IMG/VR virus record: IMGVR_UViG_3300031963_000016
Location: 62,001-126,000 of that record
Strand: one strand, 5' to 3'
DNA: 64,000 bases
Origin: a virus
Both the position numbers and the translations under genes were made by a program. Below the pieces are notes generated by a model. It was not told where the DNA came from. It saw only the letters and a list, made by a program, of their open reading frames with translations, and did no database searches. Positions 9,701 to 20,729 of the stretch are shown here, piece after piece. How positions within the stretch are numbered: the first letter of the stretch is position 1; each line of letters opens with the position of its first letter.

Positions 9701-12700
9701 ATGCCTCATACAACAGAGCACTCTTATTTAATTAAATCTAAACTCCATAAAGCATTAGCTGAAGGGGTTTATAAAGATATAGTTAATGGGAACTCATCAT
9801 ATTACTATTTTTTAGGTAAAACTTTAAAATGGAATGTTGATGACAATCCACCATATCCAATAGACAGTTATGCATATGAACGTCTAGTTCGTTCTGACAT
9901 TATTACAATGAAAGAAATTAAATCTTCTGACGTTTCATTAGTTGTTAGAAGAATTGATTGGACTAGCGGACAAGTATATGATATGTATGATGATGAATAT
10001 TCGAATGAAATACTTGGTCTTGATTTAGTCAATGGTGGTAGTGGTTATACTTCTATACCAACTATTACTGTTACTGGTGGTGGTGGATCTGGTGCACAAT
10101 TTACAGCCATTATAGACATTGAACAAGGTAAAATAATTGGAACTGATTTAGTTTCAAAAGGAAGTGGTTATACAAGTGTTCCAACAGTAACTATTACTGG
10201 TGGGGGTGGATCTGGTGGAATATTAACTGCAGTGTTAAATACTGCTCCATCTGGATTTAATAGATTAGAAGATTGTAATTTTTATGTAATGACAGATGAC
10301 TTCAATGTTTACAAATGTCTTGATAATAATAACAATTCTCCTTCCACAAGTAAACCAACAGGAACACAAGTTGAACCATTAAAACTTATAGATGGATATA
10401 TTTGGAAATACATGTATAATGTTCCTATTGGTTTAAGAAATAAATTTTTAACTGGGGATCAAATACCAGTTATTTCTGCTCTAACCAATCAGTTTTATAA
10501 TAGTGGTGCTTTAGAAAATATTACTATTATTAGCAAGGGTTCTGGATATAAATCAGCAAACATTGTAGTTTCTGGTGATGGATTCCGAGAGTCAGATCCT
10601 TCTTTTATTCAAAGCGTTGTAGTTAGTCAGGGTGGTAGCAATTATAATGCTCCAACTGTTACGTTTTCAGATCCATTTTCTACATCGTCTCCATTCTTAT
10701 CTGGTGGACAAGTTTATCTTGGACAAAGAATTAGAAATACAAATAGAGATTTTTATGAAGTAGTCGTTCCTGGAACATTGGGTGGTGTTGAACCAACGCA
10801 TAAATTTGGAGTTGTACAAAACAATAGTATTAATGTTGGAGTCTCTTGGGAAGCAAATTTAGTCGTATCATTAAATCAAAAGATTTATGTCTCTGAAAGA
10901 CTTTATAATGTAACTGTGGCAGGAACATTAGGTGCAAGCCCACCAGTTCATACAACAGGAACAGCTGCAAATGGAACAGCGACTCTTGCATATGTTTCTG
11001 CAGTAACAAGAGGAACAGCATCATTAAAATATATTGGAACCACCGCAACAGGAACTGTTAGTAAAAATCTTTCAAATGAAATAACATCTATTAATCTTAT
11101 AGGTGCAGTTAGAGAAATAACGATCACAAATCCTGGTTCTGGATATATTTCACCACCAAATATTATTATATCTGGTGGTGGTGGCACAGGAGCCGAAGCT
11201 GTTGTTAAAATGAATAACGATTCAGTTCTTTATGCTACCGTAACAAATTCTGGCAGTGGATATACATCTGATCCATCTGTAACATTTGGAACAGCATGGA
11301 CTTCTTCTGGTAATGTTAAATTAAATGATCAAATTTATTCATCTAGTAGACTTTATACTGTAACTAGTGTTTCTCAACCTCTTCGTGTTGAAAGTGCTTA
11401 TTATACAAATAAATCTCTTGATATTAGCGCAAGAGATACTGCACCTAATGGATTATTCTTTTCACCAGATGGAACAAAACTATTTGTAGCTGGAGATACT
11501 GGAAATAATATTATTGCTTATGCATTGTCTATTGCATGGGATATTAGCACTGCTACTTTTGTTAATGAGTCTGGAACTTCTGCAGAAACAAATACTAGAG
11601 GTCTTTTCTTTAGTTCAGATGGAACAAAACTCTATGTTACTGGAACATTAAATGACAGTGTTTATCAATATAATTTAACTACTGCTTGGACTCTGCCAGC
11701 AACATTACCAACACCAACTACATTTTCTTTATCAGGACAAGATAGTGCTCCAAATGGTATTGCTTTTAATGACAATGGTACAAAAATGTATATTGTTGGA
11801 GATACTAATAATAGTGTTTATGAATACAATCTAAGTAGCGCATGGGATATCACTAGTGCTGTTTATGGGACATCGTTTAGCGTAGCTACACAAACTACTG
11901 TACCAACAGATATTAGTTTTAGTAGTGATGGAAAGCATATGTTAATTATTGATTCTGGTAGTGATGCAGTATTTCAATATAATTTAAGTACAGCTTATTC
12001 TATTGCAACAGCTAGCTACTCTAACACATTTGAATTAACTGTAGCAGAATCTCTTCCATCTGGTGTTTATTTACAACCAGGTAATAACTATCTCTATACA
12101 GTTGGTACTGGTCAAGATACTGTTTATCAATATCAAATTCCTCAAAAATCTGTATTAGGAACTACTGCGCCATCGCACCAGAGTGGTTCTGCTACCAATG
12201 GAGATGTAACATTAACATATGCTGGTGCTCCTGCTACTGGTGAAGTTATAAGAAGATATGGTGCTGGATACTCTGCTGCTCCAACAATAACAATTACAGA
12301 TACTACTGGTAGTGGTGCTGAATTCTCAGTATTAACTAACCCATCAGAAGCAATCGTATTACCAATTATAGAAAATGAACAGATCATTGGACTAGCAATA
12401 CCAGACCCAGGCATTGGGTATACTACTGCCTCTACACAAGTTATATCGAGTACTGGAAATGGAGCTCAGTTATTACCTAATTTAACTTTAGGCAATATAC
12501 AATCTCTTCAAGCCAATAATGAAATTTTGACTGTACCAGGAACTATTGATGCAATTAAAATAGTGAGTGGGGGCTATAGTTATGGTTCGGCAACTGTTTC
12601 TATTGTTGGAGATGGAACAGGAGCAACTGCAGAAGCAGTAATTGATTTAGCTACAGGCAAAGTTTCTAAGATAAATATAACAAATAGAGGACAAAATTAT

Positions 12701-13432
12701 ACATTTGCTTATGTTGTCATTTATGGTAATGGAACAGGAGCAACTGCAAGAGCGATTATTTCTCCATATGGTGGACACGGAAAAAATGCTCCAGATGAAT
12801 TATTTGCTAGAACTTTAATGTTTTATACTAATCTTTCTTCAGATTTAAATCAAGGATTATCAGTAAATAATGATTATAGACAGTTTGGTATAATTAAAAA
12901 TCCAAGATCATTTAATAGCACTAGGTTATTTGAAGGAACTATTGGTTCTGGTTGTTATATTGTTGAGGCAGATATAGATTTAAATCAATTTGAAAAAGAT
13001 ATGGATATCTATATCACTAGAGGAATTGTTTGGGCACCAAATACTGCATATACATTAGGGCAACAAATTTACACCTCTTCTAGATTATATTCAGTCACTT
13101 TAGCAGGAACCACTGGATCTACACCACCAAGTCATACACTAGGAAATGCAACAAACGGAACAGCTGTTTTACAATATATCGGATCTTCAATTAGAAGATA
13201 TAGAATTGTTACACTAACATCTACTTCTGCATTAATTCAATCATTAGATAATGACATTCCAACTATTAATGATACTTTCTTAAATTCTGATAATGAAAAT
13301 TTTAAACCTAAAACTATAGGTCTACCAACAGTGGATAAATATTCTGGACAATTAATGTACATTGATAATAAACAAGGGTTTACACCATCAGAAGACGAAA
13401 CTGTTATTCTTAGAACAGTTATTAAATTTTAA
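9701..13432 (+). CDS. 8: Enlarged baseplate wedge protein gp8 with inserted repeat and propeller-like domains
   Basis: The first about 100 residues (LHKALAEGVYKDIVNGNSSYYY, FLGKTLKW, DIITMKEI) and the last about 200 (GHGKNAPDELFARTLMFYTN, NDYRQFGIIKNP, then SGQLMYIDNKQGFTPSEDET and a VILRTVIKF end) match the two ends of gp8, the wedge protein that connects to gp7 and gp10 in T4. T4 gp8 has 334 residues; this one has 1243. The extra 900 residues are modular: at least six GSGY...GGGGSGA beta repeats, three modules of the form QxIYxSxRLYxVTxAGTxG, and about five blades of a propeller-like repeat (about residues 563-820, each with PNGLFFSPDGTKLFVAGD-type cores). The insertions probably protrude from the baseplate rim and may bind host surface glycans; that part is inference. 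Confidence 0.82.
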   Translation: MPHTTEHSYLIKSKLHKALAEGVYKDIVNGNSSYYYFLGKTLKWNVDDNPPYPIDSYAYERLVRSDIITMKEIKSSDVSLVVRRIDWTSGQVYDMYDDEYSNEILGLDLVNGGSGYTSIPTITVTGGGGSGAQFTAIIDIEQGKIIGTDLVSKGSGYTSVPTVTITGGGGSGGILTAVLNTAPSGFNRLEDCNFYVMTDDFNVYKCLDNNNNSPSTSKPTGTQVEPLKLIDGYIWKYMYNVPIGLRNKFLTGDQIPVISALTNQFYNSGALENITIISKGSGYKSANIVVSGDGFRESDPSFIQSVVVSQGGSNYNAPTVTFSDPFSTSSPFLSGGQVYLGQRIRNTNRDFYEVVVPGTLGGVEPTHKFGVVQNNSINVGVSWEANLVVSLNQKIYVSERLYNVTVAGTLGASPPVHTTGTAANGTATLAYVSAVTRGTASLKYIGTTATGTVSKNLSNEITSINLIGAVREITITNPGSGYISPPNIIISGGGGTGAEAVVKMNNDSVLYATVTNSGSGYTSDPSVTFGTAWTSSGNVKLNDQIYSSSRLYTVTSVSQPLRVESAYYTNKSLDISARDTAPNGLFFSPDGTKLFVAGDTGNNIIAYALSIAWDISTATFVNESGTSAETNTRGLFFSSDGTKLYVTGTLNDSVYQYNLTTAWTLPATLPTPTTFSLSGQDSAPNGIAFNDNGTKMYIVGDTNNSVYEYNLSSAWDITSAVYGTSFSVATQTTVPTDISFSSDGKHMLIIDSGSDAVFQYNLSTAYSIATASYSNTFELTVAESLPSGVYLQPGNNYLYTVGTGQDTVYQYQIPQKSVLGTTAPSHQSGSATNGDVTLTYAGAPATGEVIRRYGAGYSAAPTITITDTTGSGAEFSVLTNPSEAIVLPIIENEQIIGLAIPDPGIGYTTASTQVISSTGNGAQLLPNLTLGNIQSLQANNEILTVPGTIDAIKIVSGGYSYGSATVSIVGDGTGATAEAVIDLATGKVSKINITNRGQNYTFAYVVIYGNGTGATARAIISPYGGHGKNAPDELFARTLMFYTNLSSDLNQGLSVNNDYRQFGIIKNPRSFNSTRLFEGTIGSGCYIVEADIDLNQFEKDMDIYITRGIVWAPNTAYTLGQQIYTSSRLYSVTLAGTTGSTPPSHTLGNATNGTAVLQYIGSSIRRYRIVTLTSTSALIQSLDNDIPTINDTFLNSDNENFKPKTIGLPTVDKYSGQLMYIDNKQGFTPSEDETVILRTVIKF

Positions 13433-13446
13433 GGGTAAAATAGAAA

Positions 13447-16400
13447 ATGGCAATTAACTTTAACACTGAACCATATAATGACGATTATTCTGCGGATAAT
13501 GATTTTTATAGAGTTCTTTTCCGTCCAGGATATGCAGTTCAGGCGAGAGAATTAACACAACTTCAAACTATTCTACAACAACAAGTTACTAGATTTGGAG
13601 ATCATGTATTTAAAAATGGTTCAGTAGTTGTTCCAGGAGCGGTAAATTACGATCATCGTGTTCATTTTATCAAATTAGAATCTACATATAATGATTTAAG
13701 CGTTCAATCATATCTAACTCAGTTTAGAAATAAAATTATTACTGGAGTTACCAGCGGAGTTAAATATCGTGTTATTGATACATCGCAGTGCGGATGCGTA
13801 GCAGAACAAATTGAAATACAAACTTTATATTGCAAATTTGAAAAAACTGCTGCAGATGGTTCAACAGCCAGATTTATTCCTGGAGAAAATATTGTAGCGT
13901 ATGAGGCAGATAATCAAACAAGTACAAATCCTCTTCTTTCTGTAAATCAGCAAGGTGATATTTACGCTACAATTAAAAGTTTAGGTGACGCTGGACAATC
14001 TCCGACAAGATATACAGAAAACGCATCATCAGACGTTATGGGATATGCTTTCCAAGTTGATGTTAAGGAAGGTATATATTACATTGATGGCTTTTTTGTT
14101 AGAAATCCAGAGCTGCACCTGTATGTAGGCAGATTTCAGAGTTATCCTTCGGCAAGAGTTGGATTTAAAGTAACTGAAAGTATTGTTACATCAGACGATG
14201 ATGAAACTTTATTAGACAATGCTCAGGGTTCTTTAAACTATGCTGCTCCTGGAGCAGATCGCTATAAAATTTCTTTAGAATTAGTAAAATTACCATTACA
14301 ATCTACAGATTCAATTCGATTTGTTGAACTGTTGCGTGTAATTGATGGTGTTGTTCAATTTAAAATTAATAAATCATCATATGCTGAATTAGAAAAAACA
14401 TTAGCACGTAGAACTCTTGATGAATCTGGTAACTACGAAGTTAACAAGTTTAGACTTTCTGTAAGAGAACATTTAAACAATGGTAGTAACTTTGGTGTAT
14501 ATCCACCAGTTCCAATTACTGGTCCAGTTACTAGCGCAAATACCATTTATGGTGATGAAGATAAATTTGCATTAGTAATCGATCCAGGTAGAGCATATAT
14601 TAGTGGATATGAAGTAGATTCAACAGCTACACAATATCTTGGGATTAACAAAGCCAGAGAAATTATAGTTAACAATGTTACAGATGAGGGTGGACATATT
14701 GTTCGCCTTGAAGACCAACCGATTGGTCTTCAAATGGGAAATTATGCATTAGTAACAAATGTTTATAATGTTCCAGGAGTAACTACATTTGACCAAGTAT
14801 ATCTTGTTAATAGATTAACAGTTACTGCAGGAAATGCTCCTGCATCAAATACTATTGTTGGTACAGCAAGAATAAAATATATTGAGTTGCATTCTTCCGA
14901 TTATAGTGGAGGAACTAGCACTGTGTATAAACTTGGATTATTTGACATTAATATGTCTCCAGGTTATTCTTTCACACATGATGTGAAACAAATAGTAGGC
15001 ACAGGAGCAACTAATAATTTCTCTTGTGATATTAGACCTAGTCTATATCAGTTACAAGGGACTGCTACTTCATCTACTGGTTCTACTACTATTACTGGTG
15101 TTGGTACAAACTTTTCTGAGGTATTAAAAGCAGGTGATGTTATCTATATTAATGGCGTATTTATTGGAAGAGTGAATACAACTCCAACTAATAATCTTTC
15201 ATTAACATTAGCTGCTAATGCTGCAGCAACAGTTGCTGGTGGAAGTATCTCGCAATTTCATGCACAAGTTTATGAACCAGAATTTGATTCACTAGTATTT
15301 CCAGTTGGTGCGCAATTTGTTAAAACTTTAAGAGGATATGACTCTGGAACAGCAACAGATAGTATTAAAAGTAGCCAAGTTACTGTTAAACGTATATTTA
15401 CAGCAGCAGCAGATGGCGCAGGACTTCTTTCTGTACAATTAACTAATCTAAAAGAATTTTTCTTACCAAATGATTTAGATAATTATACTGTATTTGACAA
15501 TGTCACAAAATTGCCAGTAAACATTAGTGCTAGCAATATTACATTTAACATAGTTGGAGATCTAACAGATGATACTCCAAGAAAAACAGTTAATATTAGT
15601 GGTTTAGTTGCAAGTAGATCATATACACTAATTGCTTCTGTTTTACAAATAGAAACTGCAGCATCTGAAAAAACTAAGACTCTCGTTACAAATTATGTTG
15701 GTGATATTATCACTACTAAAAAATCTGTGACAGCAAATATCATTGAGTTAACTAAAGCAGATGCATTGAGAATTAAGAATGTCTATATGACTCCAGGTGA
15801 TTACACTGCATTTAATGCAGGAAATCAAGTTGATATTACAGAGCGTTATACATTAGACGATGGTCAAAGATCAACACATTATACAAATGCTAAGATAATC
15901 TTGAAGCCAGGATTTCAAGTTCCTTCTGGTGCTATTAAAGTTGTTTATGACTATTTTCAAGTTTCTGGATCGGGAAATTATTTCTCCGTTGATTCATATT
16001 CAACTATTCCATATGAAGATATTCCAAGTTATTTTGTAACAGATCCAGTTACAAAAAATAAAACTGAAATATCTCTTACTAATGTATTAGATTTCCGTCC
16101 AATTATTGCTGGAACAAATACTTGGTATCCAGAGATGCCATCACGTGGTAATGATGCAAATGCTCCAATGGCATATTATGTAGGAAGACGAGATAAAATA
16201 GTTTTAGACTCTGTAGGTCGTTTTAATGTAATTGGTGGGGTTCCAGCTAGAGTTCCACAGGAACCAGAAGATCCAAAAGAAGGATTAGTTATTGCTACTC
16301 TCTTTATTCCACCATATACAAAAAATGTTAAAGATATAAAAGTATATCAACGTGACAATCGTAGATATACAATGAAAGATATTGGTAAATTAGATAGAAG

Positions 16401-19400
16401 AATTTCTAACTTAGAATACTACACATCTCTAAACTTACTTGAAAAAGATACAGAAACATTACAAATTAAAGATAGTGTAACTGGGCTTGATAAGTTTAAA
16501 AATGGTTTCGTAGTAGATCAATTTACTGGACATGGTGTTGGCGATGTAAAAAATCCAGATTATAAATGCGCAACTGATAGTGAACAGAGAATTTTACGTC
16601 CAATGCATTTTACAACATCTGTCGATATTGTAGAAGATTTAGCATCTGGCGTAGCACGTTCTTCTGCAAACTATCAAAAAACTGGTGATGTGCTGACATT
16701 ACCATACACAGAAGACATTTTAGTATTTAACCCAAATGCATCTAGAATGATAGATGTAAATCCATATAAAATTGGTGCATTTAGAGGACAAGTTTATCTT
16801 CTTCCAGAAAATGATAGTTGGAAAGATGTTGAGCGTCGTCCAGATTTAAATGTTATTGACGATGACAATTATGATGCTATTGCATTTATGGCGGAAGAAT
16901 TAGGAGTTACTGGAACTAAATGGAACGAATGGCAAACCAACTGGACTGGCTCTTCTTCTACAAGCGTTAATTTTGAGACTACATCTGGATTTGTCACACA
17001 AGGATTCCAAACAACTACTACAGTAACTACTGGAACTTCCTCACAGTCAGGAACTCAAACTACATTACAATCTAGTGTCAATAGTCAAGATTATGGTGAT
17101 AGAGTTGTTGATGTTGCCTATGCTCCATATATGAGAGAGAGAGCAATAACATTTATTGCTAAAAATCTAAAACCAAATACAATTTTTTATCCTTTCTTTG
17201 ACACTACTGATGTTGCTGAATATGTAATGCCAGCACAAGTTTTACAGGTAACTGCCTCTTCACCAAATACATTTTTAGAGTTTGAAACAGGTGATCTACA
17301 AGATAAAGTTCTTTTTGATGATCCATTTAGAACTACATGGAATGGAGTTGCAGAAGCAGCATTTCAAATTGGGGATGTTGTTCAAAATGCTGCACATGCT
17401 GGACCAGTAAATATTACAGCTATTAGTCATTTAACTGCACCAGGATATTCGTTTAACTTAACTGTTGCTAACTCTACTGGAATTGAACCTGGTCACCATG
17501 TTATCATTTACAACTTAGCAAATTTTAGAACACATACTCACTTTGAAGATCGTGTAGATTATCAGATTCCAATGCCACAAGGTAATATTACTCCTGGTGG
17601 AAATACTTCACAAAGTTTAAATATGGAAGTGTTTGAAGTTTCTGCTAAATCTGGCAATGTTTTAACACTAAAACGCAGAGATGATTCTATTATTCCTGCT
17701 TTTGAAGCATATGATACAACTCGTTATATTGCAGAGACACCAACACGTCTTGGACGACTATATCGTTTAAGAGCGTCAGGTGTGGTTGTTTATGCAGGAA
17801 CAGAGTATGGTAATCGTGAAACAACATCAAATAAACCAGTAACGCAAGATATTCATATTGTTAATATGAAACATGCATTTGCTTTAAATGATGTTATTGT
17901 TGGCAGAACACAAATTTCTACAGGCAGTTATAATCGTGCTACTGTAAATGCTATCAATGGCGTTACAACTGCAGCTAATGTGGCAGCTGCAAGAAAGAAA
18001 ATGGGCGGCACTATTAGAACAGATGATACTGGAACTGCTGTTGGAGTATTTTATCTTCCTAATAATGATACTCTTCGCTTTAGAACTGGTGAGCGTGAAT
18101 TTAAGTTAATTGATAATATATCAAATACTGATGCCGCATTTGATTCTATTGGAAAAACAAACTTTAATTCTCAAGGTATTTCTCTAACAATGGAAAAAAC
18201 TATTGTTAGTAGTCGTGAAGCAGAATTTGCTCAGGATCGTTTATTCCAAGAAATTCCTGTTCGTAGAGAGTCTGTTTCTACTCGTCTTCTTTATACTATC
18301 GATAATACTCCAGTTTGGTCTGGAGGAGGTGGTGATGGTGGTGGCGATGGAGGTGGTGGGCATGATCCATTAGCACAAACATTTACAGTTGTATCTAAAG
18401 GTGGATGTTTTGTTACTTCAGTAGATTTATTTTTCTCAGAACAAGGAACTCGTCCAGTTATTGTAGAAGTGAGAAATACTAGCAATGGCGTTCCTTCTTC
18501 GAAGATATTACCATTCTCAACTGTGATTAAAAATCCAGTTGATATTAAAACATCAACAAATGGTTCTATTGCAACAACATTTACATTTGATTCTCCACTT
18601 TATTTACAAGATGGTGAAACATATGCTCTAGTTGTAAAAACAGATGAACCAGGATGTCAGGTATTCTGCTCAGAACTAGGACAAACAGATATATTAACTA
18701 ATAATATTATCGCTACACAACCATTAACAGGTTCTTTATATCTCTCACAGAATAGTCAAGAGTTTCAAATTAATCCTCTTCTTGATATAAAATTTACTTT
18801 AAGAAAAGCTGTATTTGATACTAGTGTAACTTCTCAAGTTAACTTGAGAACTACTCCGCCAGTAAGATTTAAATTACCAAATGATCCAATTGAAATTACA
18901 CCAAATACTACAAAAGTTCGTGTATATGCTCCAAATCATGGCCATGTAGCTGGCGACATAGTAGTATTAGATGGATTTATTATGGGGTATCGTTATGGTG
19001 GAGCTACGCAGTCTTATGGATTTGATGCTATGATGTTAAATGGAGAGCATACTATATTAACAGATGGATTAGATAAAGATTCTTTTGTTATTGATATTGA
19101 TATTACTGATGATTCTAACAATAGTATTCTTTCTGGCACTACTGCTGATTTTGTTAAGGGTGAATATGGAGGTTCTGGAATCACTTGTACTCGTGGAGCA
19201 TTTGCAGATGCTGTATATTTAAAAACTAGTGATTTATCTTTCCAAGATACATCATTAAATTACTATGTTGATTCTCAGGATTTAACAGGTACATTTAGTG
19301 GTTTTATGCCAATGGTTTCAAATGCTAACTATTTCTTTCCAACAAGAAAACAAGTTAAAGCATATGAAAATCAAACAGAAATTAGTGGTGTGAAAAAATC

Positions 19401-20481
19401 TTCATTAAGATTCCAGGCAAGAATGAGAAGTGATAATCCTAATGTATCACCTGCGATCGATCTACAACAACTAGCGTCATATGTGATCGCAAATTTAGTA
19501 GACGATTATACTCAAAATGAAATTAATGTTACAGAAATTGATTCTAGAGAATTACTAGGTGGTGGAGATATCATTTCTGGAGATGTAACTATTTCAGGCA
19601 CAGGACAGATTACATGTTCTACTGCTTCTGCAGTAGTTAATGGAACTAGCACTCTATTCCAAACTCAAGGAAAAGTTAAAGTTGGTAATATATTAAAAAG
19701 ATTATCTGATGGTGCAACTATTGGTACAGTATTAACTATTGATAGTGATACTCAGATTACTCTTACCGCAAATGCTGCAATAACTATTGCATCTAATGCT
19801 AGTTATACCATTTCCGCTGCACCAACACTATCATTCTCTAATTCAGGAGGATTGGGCTTAATAGCAACAAATATTGATACTGCTGATAATGCTCTTACCA
19901 ATGCTACTATCGGTAAATATATTACTATTAGTAATGCTCACTCAAATGTAAATGGAACATATGTTGTTAGAGATGTAAAAGTAATCAGTGATACAGTAAC
20001 CTTTGCAGGTAATGCAGAATCTGACGCTGTTAACATTTATGTTTATCCACAATTTACTGGATCCGCAAGTATTGATATGATTACTGATCCAGATTTCTCT
20101 ATTGTACAACATGATAAATATGTTGAAGATTTTGCTCCTGTAGGAAGCACTAATGCTGCAAACTACATGACAAGAACTTTATCTTTAGTGGATCCAGCAG
20201 ATAATATTAAATTAATATTTGATGCATCTATCGTATCTTTAACTGATGTTAAAGTATATTATAGAGTATGGGAAGGTGAAGTAGATCTTAAGAAATTGCC
20301 TTGGAATGATTCTGAATATGTAAATCCTCTTTACAATAGTGAGGGAGTTTATACAGAAAGAACAATAGATATTAGTAGTTCTTCTCCATTTAAAAATGTT
20401 CAAGTTAAACTTGTTATGAGATCTTCTGATCCATCTAAAGTTCCTTTAATTAAGAATCTTAGACTTATTGCTTATTCATGA
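13447..20481 (+). CDS. Giant DUF4815-type baseplate/fibre-base virion protein
   Basis: At 2344 residues this is the largest gene in the window. The N-terminus (NFNTEPYNDDYSADNDFYRV, then LFRPGYAVQARELTQLQTIL) is the hallmark of the DUF4815 family, large virion proteins found beside the wedge genes of cyanophage-like myoviruses. Later parts contain two copies of a beta module ending in LTLTANAA (about residues 537-608 and 2048-2124), a glycine-rich linker near residue 1620 (GGGGDGGGDGGGGHDPLAQTF), and a C-terminal DPADNIKLIFDASIVS segment. The HDPLAQTF motif after a glycine hinge is typical of phage proteins that connect a baseplate to fibres. It may replace gp9/gp10 functions of T4, since those are absent here. 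Its stop overlaps the next ATG (ATGA). Confidence 0.8.
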   Translation: MAINFNTEPYNDDYSADNDFYRVLFRPGYAVQARELTQLQTILQQQVTRFGDHVFKNGSVVVPGAVNYDHRVHFIKLESTYNDLSVQSYLTQFRNKIITGVTSGVKYRVIDTSQCGCVAEQIEIQTLYCKFEKTAADGSTARFIPGENIVAYEADNQTSTNPLLSVNQQGDIYATIKSLGDAGQSPTRYTENASSDVMGYAFQVDVKEGIYYIDGFFVRNPELHLYVGRFQSYPSARVGFKVTESIVTSDDDETLLDNAQGSLNYAAPGADRYKISLELVKLPLQSTDSIRFVELLRVIDGVVQFKINKSSYAELEKTLARRTLDESGNYEVNKFRLSVREHLNNGSNFGVYPPVPITGPVTSANTIYGDEDKFALVIDPGRAYISGYEVDSTATQYLGINKAREIIVNNVTDEGGHIVRLEDQPIGLQMGNYALVTNVYNVPGVTTFDQVYLVNRLTVTAGNAPASNTIVGTARIKYIELHSSDYSGGTSTVYKLGLFDINMSPGYSFTHDVKQIVGTGATNNFSCDIRPSLYQLQGTATSSTGSTTITGVGTNFSEVLKAGDVIYINGVFIGRVNTTPTNNLSLTLAANAAATVAGGSISQFHAQVYEPEFDSLVFPVGAQFVKTLRGYDSGTATDSIKSSQVTVKRIFTAAADGAGLLSVQLTNLKEFFLPNDLDNYTVFDNVTKLPVNISASNITFNIVGDLTDDTPRKTVNISGLVASRSYTLIASVLQIETAASEKTKTLVTNYVGDIITTKKSVTANIIELTKADALRIKNVYMTPGDYTAFNAGNQVDITERYTLDDGQRSTHYTNAKIILKPGFQVPSGAIKVVYDYFQVSGSGNYFSVDSYSTIPYEDIPSYFVTDPVTKNKTEISLTNVLDFRPIIAGTNTWYPEMPSRGNDANAPMAYYVGRRDKIVLDSVGRFNVIGGVPARVPQEPEDPKEGLVIATLFIPPYTKNVKDIKVYQRDNRRYTMKDIGKLDRRISNLEYYTSLNLLEKDTETLQIKDSVTGLDKFKNGFVVDQFTGHGVGDVKNPDYKCATDSEQRILRPMHFTTSVDIVEDLASGVARSSANYQKTGDVLTLPYTEDILVFNPNASRMIDVNPYKIGAFRGQVYLLPENDSWKDVERRPDLNVIDDDNYDAIAFMAEELGVTGTKWNEWQTNWTGSSSTSVNFETTSGFVTQGFQTTTTVTTGTSSQSGTQTTLQSSVNSQDYGDRVVDVAYAPYMRERAITFIAKNLKPNTIFYPFFDTTDVAEYVMPAQVLQVTASSPNTFLEFETGDLQDKVLFDDPFRTTWNGVAEAAFQIGDVVQNAAHAGPVNITAISHLTAPGYSFNLTVANSTGIEPGHHVIIYNLANFRTHTHFEDRVDYQIPMPQGNITPGGNTSQSLNMEVFEVSAKSGNVLTLKRRDDSIIPAFEAYDTTRYIAETPTRLGRLYRLRASGVVVYAGTEYGNRETTSNKPVTQDIHIVNMKHAFALNDVIVGRTQISTGSYNRATVNAINGVTTAANVAAARKKMGGTIRTDDTGTAVGVFYLPNNDTLRFRTGEREFKLIDNISNTDAAFDSIGKTNFNSQGISLTMEKTIVSSREAEFAQDRLFQEIPVRRESVSTRLLYTIDNTPVWSGGGGDGGGDGGGGHDPLAQTFTVVSKGGCFVTSVDLFFSEQGTRPVIVEVRNTSNGVPSSKILPFSTVIKNPVDIKTSTNGSIATTFTFDSPLYLQDGETYALVVKTDEPGCQVFCSELGQTDILTNNIIATQPLTGSLYLSQNSQEFQINPLLDIKFTLRKAVFDTSVTSQVNLRTTPPVRFKLPNDPIEITPNTTKVRVYAPNHGHVAGDIVVLDGFIMGYRYGGATQSYGFDAMMLNGEHTILTDGLDKDSFVIDIDITDDSNNSILSGTTADFVKGEYGGSGITCTRGAFADAVYLKTSDLSFQDTSLNYYVDSQDLTGTFSGFMPMVSNANYFFPTRKQVKAYENQTEISGVKKSSLRFQARMRSDNPNVSPAIDLQQLASYVIANLVDDYTQNEINVTEIDSRELLGGGDIISGDVTISGTGQITCSTASAVVNGTSTLFQTQGKVKVGNILKRLSDGATIGTVLTIDSDTQITLTANAAITIASNASYTISAAPTLSFSNSGGLGLIATNIDTADNALTNATIGKYITISNAHSNVNGTYVVRDVKVISDTVTFAGNAESDAVNIYVYPQFTGSASIDMITDPDFSIVQHDKYVEDFAPVGSTNAANYMTRTLSLVDPADNIKLIFDASIVSLTDVKVYYRVWEGEVDLKKLPWNDSEYVNPLYNSEGVYTERTIDISSSSPFKNVQVKLVMRSSDPSKVPLIKNLRLIAYS

Positions 20482-20729
20482 ACAATTTAATTAAAATACA
20501 AGGTTATAGCAACCTAAGAAAAGATAAAACAAATAAAGGCATCATTAATGTAGATCATAACGCATATCAAAATTATTTGATGTCAAAAAATCTAGTTAAA
20601 AGAAATATGTTAGAAAAAGAACAAGCGCAGCAGACTATTTCTTCTATGCAAGAAGAAATAAATAATATTAAAGATGACATTGGTGATATAAAAACAATGC
20701 TGCAACATTTAATAAACAAGGATAAATAA
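20478..20729 (+). CDS. Small coiled-coil protein, function unknown
   Basis: 83 residues, starting in an ATGA overlap with the giant virion gene and ending in a one-base overlap with the next fibre gene, so it is translationally coupled on both sides. The C-terminal half (EKEQAQQTISSMQEEINNIK and the following 15 residues) has a heptad pattern predicting a coiled coil; the N-terminal half is Lys/Asn-rich and polar. This layout suits a small oligomerising connector or assembly factor for the fibre that follows, but no family function is known to me. Confidence 0.65.
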   Translation: MNNLIKIQGYSNLRKDKTNKGIINVDHNAYQNYLMSKNLVKRNMLEKEQAQQTISSMQEEINNIKDDIGDIKTMLQHLINKDK

